Shown here piece after piece: positions 6,808 to 14,105 of a DNA stretch of 41,412 nucleotides. Position 1 is the stretch's first letter. Each line of letters starts with the position of its first letter. The stretch comes from Streptococcus mitis. GTDB lineage: Bacteria; Bacillota; Bacilli; Lactobacillales; Streptococcaceae. A model generated the notes under the pieces. The model saw only the letters and a program-made list of their open reading frames with translations, was not told the DNA's origin and searched no databases. The position numbers were made by a program, and so were the translations under genes. The stretch lies in assembly GCF_946190375.1 (NCBI RefSeq), contig NZ_CAMIAF010000020.1:1-41412 (forward strand), read 5' to 3'.

Positions 6808-8676
6808 TCACTTATAAGAGTGTTTTAAAGTTGTATAGTACTCCAATTCATCATTGATTCTCATCACATAAAAAATGACAATCTGAAGTAACTCTAAATA
6901 ATTTTGTAAATGTTCTTCTTCTTTTTTATATCCAAATTTACCATGAGAAAATTTATTTCTTATCTTTAAGCCGTTACCATATTTTTTATCATCCAAAATA
7001 TAAGATAAATAATTACTTTCATATTCAGAAAAAAGATTATCTGAATATTCACAATACCCTTTCTTACAAAGGTCTTCTGCAATATCTAGTATCAATTTAT
7101 CTTTATAGTATAGGCAATAAGTACCTGACTTCCATAATTTATTCAAAATGTTAATTTCTTGGAAATTTGTAAATTTTATTACATCATTTGATAGTTTTAA
7201 AATGTTCTTTTCTATTAGAATTTTTATTTGTTCTACCTGATAATCAGCAAAATCTGTAATCTTTATACCATCTATTATATGTTTAAAGAAGGTTTTGTTG
7301 TCATTTTTTGATGAAATGAAGCCAAGTAGACTCTGTTCAGAAAAAAGCGCAGAGAACAATACAGAATTATCAGGAGTGTTGTTCAATTTGATAAATTTTT
7401 TCTCATTGAATGATTTTAATGAAGCATAAGAGGAGGCTTTAGATTTAATCTCTAATAAATCTTGGTTGATTTCCCCATTTCTAACAAATAGTTCGTATTG
7501 GTCTAAGATACTATCCATTTCACAAATTATCGATTTTCCTCTTTCGTAATAAGAAGATTCTTTATTGGAAGCATGGAAATGAAAACCTTTTATATCTAAC
7601 TCTGTTTCAAGGTAAATATTGAAATACCATTCTATTATCTCTTCGACATCAATTTCATTTTGTTTTAAGTAATCAAAATATGCCTGAAATAACAAATTGT
7701 GACAAAGTTTTAATTGAGGAAAATAGGAATCATAATGAGCATTTGATTTGTGAGAAAAGTAACGAGTGAAACTGAATGTTTCTTCATTCGCAACTAGCCA
7801 AGGCAATCCCGATTCATGATTAAAGAAGCCAAGTAAATAAATATAATTATTTAGTAATGTCGGAAAATCATGATGTTCATCTAGTATAATTTTATTTAAA
7901 AGAATACCATTCTTAATAGGCTCATATAATTTATCAGAATCTAAAGACTTGATACCAACTGATATAGAGTATTGGAACCCTTCATTAGTTTCAAAATGTT
8001 TTTCCCAAAATTTATCACTTTTTCTTTTAGCTAAAAGCTTAATCTCATCATCAAACTCATATTTGCTTAATTTTTTATACTCAACAATTGATTGTAAATA
8101 GTTGGGGTTAATACTATCTGTCTGACAATATTCTCTTGCTAGATTATTTATCTCTTCATTTGTGATACCTAATTTAATGTATAAACCATTAGAATCTGTG
8201 AATTTTCCTGATTGATGATTCAAGAAAAATTCTATATTTCTGGACAGAGAGAGAAAATTTTCTTTGATAACTTGCGGAAATAGGTCAATCAGTTTTGTAA
8301 CATTTTTAAGATTTACTGTCTGGATATTATATTTTTTAATGTATGATTCAAACTGACTAACATCATCTTTATTAATTTTTCCTAAGAATAGTACTAACTC
8401 CCAGAATATGTCTTTATAAAAAATATCAATGCTATCATAGTCTATTTCAAAAATGGTAATTGGGAAATTCTTGGATATATCGTTATGAAATTTTGAAATT
8501 AGATGTTTGAATTTAGAAAATTCATTTTCTTTTTTAATTAATTTCAGGATTAAATAGGTTTCTATTAAATTATTAATTTCAGTTGAAGGTCTATAAGCTT
8601 CAATGTAGTTCAGAGCTATATCGTATTGATATGGCTCTATTACATTGTTAGAAGTATGAAATCTTTGGTTTGACAT
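6808..8676 (-). CDS. Large protein with C-terminal RNxxxHG (HEPN/DUF4209-like) motif
   Basis: A 622-residue soluble, mostly helical protein encoded alone on the minus strand as element A cargo. The only recognisable motif is RNKFSHG at residues 573-579. This fits the HEPN RNase signature Rx4-6H with the polar residue after Arg, and also the RNxxxHG motif that I recall as diagnostic for DUF4209. The helices after it (HLQNYLELLQIVIFYVM) would complete a HEPN four-helix bundle. HEPN domains are metal-independent RNases common in abortive infection and toxin systems, and its place in a mobile island with other cargo fits an antiviral role. That role is inference. The other 550 residues may be a sensor part. 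AT-rich codon use is typical of island cargo. Confidence 0.6.
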   Translation of the reverse strand: MSNQRFHTSNNVIEPYQYDIALNYIEAYRPSTEINNLIETYLILKLIKKENEFSKFKHLISKFHNDISKNFPITIFEIDYDSIDIFYKDIFWELVLFLGKINKDDVSQFESYIKKYNIQTVNLKNVTKLIDLFPQVIKENFLSLSRNIEFFLNHQSGKFTDSNGLYIKLGITNEEINNLAREYCQTDSINPNYLQSIVEYKKLSKYEFDDEIKLLAKRKSDKFWEKHFETNEGFQYSISVGIKSLDSDKLYEPIKNGILLNKIILDEHHDFPTLLNNYIYLLGFFNHESGLPWLVANEETFSFTRYFSHKSNAHYDSYFPQLKLCHNLLFQAYFDYLKQNEIDVEEIIEWYFNIYLETELDIKGFHFHASNKESSYYERGKSIICEMDSILDQYELFVRNGEINQDLLEIKSKASSYASLKSFNEKKFIKLNNTPDNSVLFSALFSEQSLLGFISSKNDNKTFFKHIIDGIKITDFADYQVEQIKILIEKNILKLSNDVIKFTNFQEINILNKLWKSGTYCLYYKDKLILDIAEDLCKKGYCEYSDNLFSEYESNYLSYILDDKKYGNGLKIRNKFSHGKFGYKKEEEHLQNYLELLQIVIFYVMRINDELEYYTTLKHSYK

Positions 8677-9070
8677 ATACGTGGCATTCCTTTCTATTAA
8701 TTAGGTCTTTATACCATCGACGATTTTTGTTAAATCATAATTTCCCATATCCGCTTTAGTATTATAATGATGAGCTTGTAGGATATAGTTACTTAATGTT
8801 AGTATACCATTAAATTATTTATTTATAAGATATTTTTAGTGTCAGAGAACATCAAATTGAGACTTCTCTTCGGTTACCAAAAAGTTACTAAAATTTGAAA
8901 AATTGCTCTATTTTGTGAAAACTAAAGACTTTAAAACCTTATTAAATCAAGGTTTTAAGTTGAAAAAATGTAGGAATTGAACTCAAAATTCCTTTCTTCA
9001 AAAAAGTATTTTTGATATACTATATTTAATTAGAATACAAAAAATTTTGGAGAGAAGGAGATACAAAAGG
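8677..9070. other. Intergenic region between divergent cargo genes
   Basis: A stretch of about 390 bases without a credible gene. It contains the minus-strand promoter region of the RNxxxHG gene, the fossil element end at 8872-8992 and an extended -10 promoter (TG-A-TATACT, 9013-9021) for the Nmad operon. Otherwise it is plain AT-rich DNA. Confidence 0.6.
8872..8992 (+). repeat. Element-end repeat, copy 1 (fossil attR arm)
   Basis: About 120 bp aligned with 10981-11100 and 12011-12130. Shared blocks are GTTAC..AAAAGTTACT.AAATTTG, CTCTATTTT or GTCTATTTT, AAGTC/AGACT..AAAAC, TTAAATCAAGG and the final GAACTCAAAAT, which is the start of the tRNA-Leu att core. It is the most diverged copy. It closes the RNxxxHG block and precedes the Nmad operon. 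Confidence 0.85.
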
Positions 9071-9760
9071 GTGGACAAACAAACCATTTTTTACTGCTAT
9101 AGAATGACTCATGATTATGGTATCAATCCTTGTGTTTTTACAGAAAATTATGATACAACTCCCCATTTACTTACTGAAGGAGGGTGTATGCTTCAGTTAA
9201 GAAGGAATATCAAAAAGAACTGGGCTGATAAAATAAACTCGAAGTCTGTAGATGCTTACATAATGGCTGTAGCAGGGCATTCAAACGATGGAAAACAATG
9301 GAGAGATGAGCAAGGAATGTTTATCACTCCAAAATATAATCATCTAATTTTTGTTGCTAAAATTAGTGAAATTTTAACAATGAAAGAATATTTACTATCT
9401 CCAAAATCTAATAATAGAAGAGATGCTTATACTTATCAATGGCTGATTGAAAAGAATGGATTAAACCAATCTAGTTTTATGAATGAAGTAGTGATTCTTG
9501 CAGACCGTTTTAATTATTTTGGTAAGTCTCCACTTAAAATTCCTAAAGAAATTTTAGATTTTTTTCCGATGGGAGAGCGAGCAAGAATTAATGGGAAACC
9601 ATTCCCAAGATGGAATGCAAAAAATGGATTTTATAATTCGGAAGAGAGATTTACTGATGTATTAGAATTAATGGAATTTGCTGAGACTATTCTTGGTTCA
9701 CAAAACAAAGTAATGAATTTGCCTTATCACCCATTCTTTATACGAGGAAAAGAATTTTGA
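9071..9760 (+). CDS. Nmad2-like protein (nucleotide-modification-associated)
   Basis: A 229-residue protein. I chose the GTG at 9071 because a GAGAAGGAG Shine-Dalgarno ends 10 bases before it; an upstream TTG at 9047 would read through that site. It resembles the Nmad2 family: an N-terminal FYCYRMTHDYGINP strand, then GGCMLQLRRNIKK where family members have a CTLA.CKP.IR segment, DAYIMAVAG in place of the GD-V-GTGS segment, and NHLIFVAKISEILTMKEYL. The domain was defined by its presence in predicted DNA base-modification systems; its biochemical activity is unknown to me. It overlaps the Nmad3 gene by 4 bases, so the two are translationally coupled. Confidence 0.65.
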   Translation: MDKQTIFYCYRMTHDYGINPCVFTENYDTTPHLLTEGGCMLQLRRNIKKNWADKINSKSVDAYIMAVAGHSNDGKQWRDEQGMFITPKYNHLIFVAKISEILTMKEYLLSPKSNNRRDAYTYQWLIEKNGLNQSSFMNEVVILADRFNYFGKSPLKIPKEILDFFPMGERARINGKPFPRWNAKNGFYNSEERFTDVLELMEFAETILGSQNKVMNLPYHPFFIRGKEF

Positions 9761-10569
9761 AAATAATTTTATCAAGAAAAGGATTTGATTCATCTAACGG
9801 TGGTATCCCGAGTCCTATACTACCTGATGGAACCCTACTTTCGTTACCAATACCTGCTAAATTTGATACTATATCTTTTGACGATTTAAACTATAATGGA
9901 GTATTATTTTCAGATATATTAAAACAATTAAAAGGGAAGGAAGATAAAACAAATCATTTTAATTGTCATCTTGACCCGGACATAAGAGAAAATATTAGGA
10001 ATAATTCTGTCTCTAATTGGAAGCCAGCATTTGGCCAAATTAAAAGTTCTCAGGGAATATTACGAAATCATAATGTTTCTATCGGTGACCTTTTTCTATT
10101 TTTTGGATGGTTTAGACAAGCTGAAGGGGATATTTACAATGGAACATTGTGTTTTAAGAAAGATGCACCTGATTTAAATATCATTTATGGTTATTTGCAA
10201 ATTGGTGACATGACGAATGATAAAGAATGTTTGCAGAATATGTACCCATTTCATCCTCATTCTTGCGACCATATGAGTAATTTGCAATCAAATATACTTT
10301 ATATCCCAAGTGAAAACTTATCATTTTTACCTCAAGAAAAAGGATATGGAACTTTTAATTTTCATGATGACAGAGTATTAACAATGAATGGTAAATCAAG
10401 AAGTGTATGGAAAGAGATACCAGCGCTTATGCCTGAAAATATAAATGGGAATCATAAAAATTCTGCCAAAGATTGTGGTTTAAAATATTCTGGTATATGG
10501 CAAGAAAAAGTTTTGTTAGAAAATGAATTATCAAATTCTTGGGCTAAAGAGTTATTTATGTTAAAATAA
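9757..10569 (+). CDS. Nmad3 protein (nucleotide-modification-associated domain 3)
   Basis: A 270-residue protein starting at TTG within TTGA, overlapping the stop of the previous gene, with AGGAAAAG upstream. The N-terminus ILSRKGFDSSNGG followed by PSPILPDGTLLSLPIP is the Nmad3 signature. Other family blocks visible are HFNCHLDPDIR, KPAFGQI, GDLFLFFGWFRQAEG, IYGYLQIGDM, HPHSCDH, GYGTFNFHDDRVLTM and WKEIPAL. The family is linked by gene neighbourhood to DNA base hypermodification and to conflict systems. Here no modification enzyme lies nearby, so this is an orphan Nmad2-Nmad3 pair. The conserved His and Asp residues could support enzyme activity, but this is not established. Confidence 0.8.
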   Translation: MKIILSRKGFDSSNGGIPSPILPDGTLLSLPIPAKFDTISFDDLNYNGVLFSDILKQLKGKEDKTNHFNCHLDPDIRENIRNNSVSNWKPAFGQIKSSQGILRNHNVSIGDLFLFFGWFRQAEGDIYNGTLCFKKDAPDLNIIYGYLQIGDMTNDKECLQNMYPFHPHSCDHMSNLQSNILYIPSENLSFLPQEKGYGTFNFHDDRVLTMNGKSRSVWKEIPALMPENINGNHKNSAKDCGLKYSGIWQEKVLLENELSNSWAKELFMLK

Positions 10570-10605
10570 TAAAAAACACTTACTCTAAAAAAAGGAGAAA
10601 ATAAA

Positions 10606-10803
10606 ATGATTACATTAACTGTTGAAAAAGATTGGACTGGGAAATACACGTTTATAGTTTCGAATGGATTTGATAGTCAAAGTTTGACACCAGGAACAGT
10701 TGTTTCAGATTTTCAAATTGACCAAGCTAAGCAAAACATCAAGTATGCCGGAAGTATTGATGATGGTATTAGAGTAGTAAAAAATGCTTTAGGAATTATC
10801 TAA
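10606..10803 (+). CDS. 65-residue third protein of the Nmad operon
   Basis: A small protein with no recognised family. An AAAAAAGGAGAAAAT ribosome-binding site lies just before the ATG, 36 bases after the Nmad3 stop and before a terminator. Predicted strands (ITLTVEKDWTGKYTFIVSNGF) are followed by one helix (FQIDQAKQNIKY...DDGIRVVKNALGII). It is part of the same transcription unit by position and may be a subunit or regulator of the pair. No DNA-binding signature is visible. Confidence 0.55.
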   Translation: MITLTVEKDWTGKYTFIVSNGFDSQSLTPGTVVSDFQIDQAKQNIKYAGSIDDGIRVVKNALGII

Positions 10804-10831
10804 AAGAAAAATATTAGAGTCATTTATACAA

Positions 10832-10862
10832 AAACTAGACCTAATTTATGTCTAGTTTGTTA
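10832..10862 (+). terminator. Terminator of the Nmad operon
   Basis: Hairpin AAACTAGAC (10832-10840) / GTCTAGTTT (10850-10858) followed by a short T-rich tail. Confidence 0.7.
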
Positions 10863-11256
10863 ATATTCCATATACCTCAAATAAAAGTACAAGTGTCTTG
10901 AATACTTCTGGATGAATTTAACCTGTTGGGATATATCGTCTATTCTCTGATGATGCTCATAGAACGATAAGGTATGGAGTGTTACCTAAAAGTTACTGAA
11001 ATTTGGGAAAAGAGTCTATTTTATAAAATTTAAAAGTCTTAAAACATTGTTAAATCAAGGATATAAGATTTAAAAAGTGTATTCATAGAACTCGATTACC
11101 AACGACAACAGCGAATTGTTGAGTGTGTAACTTTGCTCGTGAAATCCTAGAAATCTTTTGGCGAAAGTTTTTTAAGTCTTGAATTGTGCACCTAGTTTGA
11201 CAATTCAGGACAAATGAATAACCATGTCGCCCTACTAACGTTGAGGAGAAATATTT
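10863..11256. other. Gene-free stretch with element-end repeat
   Basis: No supported gene in about 390 bases. Besides the repeat copy at 10981-11100, I see only unassigned sequence. A run at 10929-10966 can be read as a short peptide (GYIVYSLMMLIER) but has no start or ribosome-binding site. Confidence 0.5.
10981..11100 (+). repeat. Element-end repeat, copy 2 (fossil attR arm)
   Basis: Closely matches 12011-12130, sharing GAGTCTATTTT, TTAAATCAAGGATATAAGAT and AAAAAGTGTATTCATAGAACTC. The att core that should follow (ACTCAAAATCC) has decayed to ACTCGATTACC. It closes the Nmad cassette. Confidence 0.88.
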
Positions 11257-11625
11257 ATGCCTGATTTTGCTAAAATAGATAAAAAGTCTGTATATACTAC
11301 GATCATTGGTTTGTTTCTAATGGCAGTATTGTCTTTGACAAAGATAATACCTGAACTTTCTTTGTCAGGTCTCACTGTACTGATTGGTATTCTCTTTTTC
11401 TTTGTTCTTGAACATTTTGATAAAAAATCACATATAGAATCAGGTTTGCGCTTTAAATCATTTTTCGATGATCTGAAAAAACAAGGGGTAATTCTTTTGG
11501 TCTTGCTTCCTGTAGGAACCGCTGCAGCAACTTTGCTTATCGGCGATATGATATTTGAGGAAATGGTCACTATCAGCAAAAGAGGGCTAGATGACTTGAT
11601 TTATAAAAGTAAGGAATCTTGCTAA
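11257..11625 (+). CDS. Membrane protein, possibly a truncated CPBP-type protein
   Basis: A 122-residue hydrophobic protein behind a TGAGGAGAAATA ribosome-binding site. Two or three membrane segments are visible (about 13-31, 36-52 and 76-98). The order of helices and the charged stretch DKKSHIESGLRFKSFFDDLKK recall the N-terminal half of CPBP intramembrane proteases, which act in bacteriocin self-immunity. The catalytic EExxxR motif that should follow is absent, and the ORF stops shortly before an IS3-type terminal sequence. I therefore suspect a truncated copy. The family assignment is weak. Confidence 0.45.
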   Translation: MPDFAKIDKKSVYTTIIGLFLMAVLSLTKIIPELSLSGLTVLIGILFFFVLEHFDKKSHIESGLRFKSFFDDLKKQGVILLVLLPVGTAAATLLIGDMIFEEMVTISKRGLDDLIYKSKESC

Positions 11626-11654
11626 AAACTTGAATAACAAAAAGCATTGTTTTG

Positions 11655-11735
11655 TACAGACCCCAAAAAGTTAGACAATTAATTTATCCAAAGGATTTAG
11701 TTCTGTATTGCACAAGACTGAGTCCTTTTGCTATC
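11655..11735. mobile_element. Remnant of an IS3-family insertion sequence end
   Basis: The sequence TGTACAGACCCCAAAAAGTT, continuing AGACA, matches the terminal inverted repeat type of IS3-family (IS150-group) elements of streptococci. No transposase reading frame and no partner end are visible nearby, so only a scrap remains, between two small membrane-protein ORFs. Confidence 0.5.
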
Positions 11736-11749
11736 TTTATAAGTTTTAC

Positions 11750-11947
11750 ATGATTTACTTGTGGTTTATCCTCATAATTTCCATAATGGCTATCGGTATT
11801 TTATCCCTTGGAGTAGTATCTGGTATGGGAGGAAAACTTACGTTTGGTTTCTTTGTTTTATCTTTTTTAGGTGTAGTTCTATTTAGTGTCTATATTTTTA
11901 GTATTCTAAAAGAGATAAAGGAATTAAAGCAAATAAAAGGTAAGTGA
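11750..11947 (+). CDS. Small membrane protein
   Basis: A 65-residue protein, taking the ATG at 11750; the reading frame stays open upstream to a TTG at 11708 inside the IS remnant. It has two membrane segments (about residues 3-24 and 32-53) and a charged C-terminal tail (KEIKELKQIKGK). No clear Shine-Dalgarno is visible. The layout resembles small bacteriocin-immunity or superinfection proteins, but nothing specific supports that. It lies just before the element-end repeat copy 3. Confidence 0.4.
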   Translation: MIYLWFILIISIMAIGILSLGVVSGMGGKLTFGFFVLSFLGVVLFSVYIFSILKEIKELKQIKGK

Positions 11948-12010
11948 ATAGATAGACGTAATCTAATTTGAATTGTCTTTATCTGGGCTATACATCCGTA
12001 TCTTGAACAG

Positions 12011-12130
12011 GTTACTAAAAAGTTACTAAAATTTGAAAAATGAGTCTATTTTGAAAGATTCAAAAGTCCTAAAACCCTATTAAATCAAGGATATAAGATT
12101 AAAAAAGTGTATTCATAGAACTCAAAATCC
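12011..12130 (+). repeat. Element-end repeat, copy 3 (right arm of element A)
   Basis: The intact form: GTTACTAAAAAGTTACTAAA opens the repeat and GTGTATTCATAGA leads directly into the att core at 12120. Its direct repeats of GTTACTAAAA look like integrase arm sites. A related AGTTACTTAAAATTACTAA lies at the left end of the element (about 909-927). Confidence 0.88.
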
Positions 12131-12203
12131 AGTGTCCGCAAGGACGTGCCGGTTCGACCCCGGCAGCCGGTATAGTAATAAAGACAAGGTTTTCGAGCCT
12201 TGT
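12120..12203 (+). repeat. Middle att copy (attR of element A / attL of element B)
   Basis: 84 bases matching 793-876 with one mismatch (A12165 for C838). The A would break the last acceptor-stem pair if this copy were recombined into a tRNA. It includes the element-borne terminator. Confidence 0.92.
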
Positions 12204-12210
12204 CTTTTTA
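12184..12210 (+). terminator. Second copy of the tRNA-operon type terminator
   Basis: Same ACAAGGTT-TTCG-AGCCTTGT hairpin as 857-876, here with a slightly interrupted T run. It marks the left end of element B. Confidence 0.75.
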
Positions 12211-12667
12211 TGTCTAACCTATATTTAATTACCATTTTATACCAATTTCTTTTTTTCTTCATCTATCTGATAAAGGTATTTTGTTTGAAAGTTATATAAT
12301 GAAGTTAGACAACCATAATTCTTAAAAGTTAGATGCTTAAACTGGTTAATAACTTATTTAACAGTTACAAAGGGACTTTTTTGTCAAATGAAAGCCTAAT
12401 TAAGCCTAAGAAAACACCTCTGTGTTATACTTGTTTTTAACCACAGACACAAGAAAGCCACAGATATGCGAATAAATTGTATTATAAAAGCAAAATATTT
12501 GATAATCGAAAGCAATCATCTAATCGAGGAAGAAAGAAGGGAAGTCTAATATAGAAGTTGTTACTCTTGTCGGGAGAACTCCCCCACTATCATAACTAAA
12601 AGTTTTCGCCTGATAAGTTAGTCAAGGTTAAGAGAGTTAACGTTGGAATTTCAACTGTGAAATATTA
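12211..12667. other. Gene-free left end of element B
   Basis: About 450 bases with no supported gene. It holds one copy of a 68-bp direct repeat (12397-12464), a TATAAT-like box near 12293 and a small GGGAG/CTCCC hairpin near 12572-12585. Confidence 0.5.
12397..12464 (+). repeat. Direct repeat left of the FRG gene
   Basis: About 80% identical to 13600-13669; both contain TAAGAAAACACCT, TGTGTTATACTTGTT and AAGAAAG. The two copies flank the FRG gene. Origin unknown; possibly promoter-bearing module ends or IS-related sequence. Confidence 0.75.
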
Positions 12668-13531
12668 TTATATTTTTGGAGCTTCTGTTGAAATAGACTT
12701 TGCTTTTTCTTCTAGTATTGTTGCTTCCTTACCATATATAGTTTCTGGAGTTAAATTGAGAATCTTAAGTTGATTTTTAATCAATTCTACACTAGATGGA
12801 GAAATCTTTAGAGCAACACCCATTTTTTCTCCATCATCTGCGGTAAAATTAATCCACTCAACACCTCTATGGTATCTAGCTTCGTGCAGAGTAAATACTC
12901 CTGATTGTCTTGATATCCTTTGTGACTTCAAATCATAATCACTTTTTACAGCAAAGGGAATTGTAACAAACGGAGTGTCATTCAGATCTGAAAAACAGTA
13001 ATCAAATAGTTCATCATCAGCTTCATCTATACAGTATACCTCACTTACCGTGCGATTCCCTTCTTTATATTTCATTGCTGAATTCTCATTTAATCTTGTG
13101 GGATTTAAGATATAGACAACTGGAAATTCATCTTCGTTAGTGTACTCAAAGCCATCTACCGCGAAGTACAAAGCTATCAGAGGATCAGTAGACCAATCTA
13201 ATGCTGGCGTCGGCATTCCATAATGTTGAGCAAGAAAAGTATAATGAAACAGATTAAGCCTGTCATCTAGAATTGTTTCTCTCAATTCATCTCTATACTG
13301 TTTTAAAGCCACGTTGAAATCCATAAAATTTTTGTATTTTATTGGATGTATAGAGCCATCATCTGGCATATCTAAAACTTCCTTTCTAAAAAGACTCGGC
13401 CGTAGTTTCCAGTCTTGGCTTCTATGCCCCCTATACCAAAGTTCGTGAGGGTTATTCCTTGCATAATCAAAAATGAGTGTTAGGAATTCCTCCACACTAG
13501 TAATTTCCTCAGAGTTGTAATAAATCGGCAT
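12668..13531 (-). CDS. FRG-domain protein
   Basis: A 287-residue protein with an N-terminal FRG domain. The defining block LWYRGHRSQDWKLRPSLFR is near residues 33-51, and HYGMPTPALDWSTDPLIALYFAV (about 120-142) is the other conserved part. The ATG at 13531 is preferred over 13549 because AAGGAG lies between the two. FRG domains are found in many phage-defence and mobile-island genes, and some are fused to or neighbour effector enzymes; their activity is not settled. Here it is a stand-alone cargo gene of element B flanked by direct repeats and followed (divergently) by the remains of a methyltransferase gene. A defence role is inferred from context. Confidence 0.8.
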   Translation of the reverse strand: MPIYYNSEEITSVEEFLTLIFDYARNNPHELWYRGHRSQDWKLRPSLFRKEVLDMPDDGSIHPIKYKNFMDFNVALKQYRDELRETILDDRLNLFHYTFLAQHYGMPTPALDWSTDPLIALYFAVDGFEYTNEDEFPVVYILNPTRLNENSAMKYKEGNRTVSEVYCIDEADDELFDYCFSDLNDTPFVTIPFAVKSDYDLKSQRISRQSGVFTLHEARYHRGVEWINFTADDGEKMGVALKISPSSVELIKNQLKILNLTPETIYGKEATILEEKAKSISTEAPKI

Positions 13532-13599
13532 AATAATATACTCCTTCATATTAATTTGATTTTTTAATATTATATCATAAATAATTAAGAGTTTACAGC

Positions 13600-13669
13600 T
13601 AATTTAGGCATAAGAAAACACCTTTGTGTTATACTTGTTGTTCAACTACAAACATAAGAAAGGCATAGA
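13600..13669 (+). repeat. Direct repeat right of the FRG gene
   Basis: Partner of 12397-12464. It directly precedes the IS30-like transposase fragment. Confidence 0.75.
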
Positions 13670-13685
13670 GAAGGTGCTCCTCTAA

Positions 13686-13760
13686 TTGGAAAAGAGAACT
13701 AATGAAAATCACGATAGGTTCATTCGTAGATGGTTACCTAAAGGAACTAAGAATTATCCT
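13686..13760 (+). pseudogene. Fragment of an IS30-family transposase
   Basis: The reading frame gives TNENHDRFIRRWLPKGTKN, which matches the C-terminal NEN...IRR.LPKGT block of IS30-family transposases. The rest of the enzyme, including the DDE residues before and the tail after, is missing, and the following residues are unrelated and low-complexity. It is a scrap of an insertion sequence next to the direct repeat at 13600. Confidence 0.6.
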
Positions 13761-13907
13761 GAAAAATACTTGAGCTACAAGTTTTCTAGAGAATTTCTCT
13801 TGCTGGCTAACTTGAATTTGAAATTTAGTAAAGTTATTTTGTTTTTATTGTTTCTTAAAAATGGTATAATTAACTTTATTAATTCTTAGCTTAGATTTGG
13901 AGATAAG

Positions 13908-14105
13908 GTGAAAGCAATAGAACTATTTGCTGGTGCTGGTGGTTTAGCACTAGGTATCGAAAAAGCTGGATTTGAAACTATTGGTTTAGTTGAGTTTGAT
14001 GAATCTGCCTCAAAAACATTGAAATTTAATCGTCCAGAGTGGAATGTTGTTCATGATGATATTGCTAATATTTCAAAACTCGACCTTGAGGATCATTTTT
14101 CAATC
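13908..14105 (+). pseudogene. Truncated DNA cytosine-5 methyltransferase
   Basis: Starts at GTG 13908 behind TGGAGATAAG. The first 65 residues are a clear C5 methyltransferase N-terminus: motif I AIELFAGAGGLALGIEKAGF (SAM binding), the motif II region VEFDESASKTLKFNRP and the motif III region VVHDDIANISKLDL. The sequence stops before motif IV, so the catalytic PCQ is absent and the protein is inactive. The frame runs into the reversed end of the integrase gene and stops at 14123. A deletion has removed the rest of the methyltransferase and any partner nuclease. Confidence 0.85.

Noticed and set aside
9047-9070. TTG start for the Nmad2-like gene
   Set aside because: It would translate through the GAGAAGGAG ribosome-binding site that serves the GTG at 9071.
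8872-12130. CRISPR-like array of three repeats
   Set aside because: Repeats are about 120 bp, 1-2 kb apart and end in the att core, with genes between them; there are no spacers and no cas genes.
12290-12350. Second IS3 end (GTTAGACA-like sequences)
   Set aside because: Only short matches without the CCCCAAAAA block; not enough to call.
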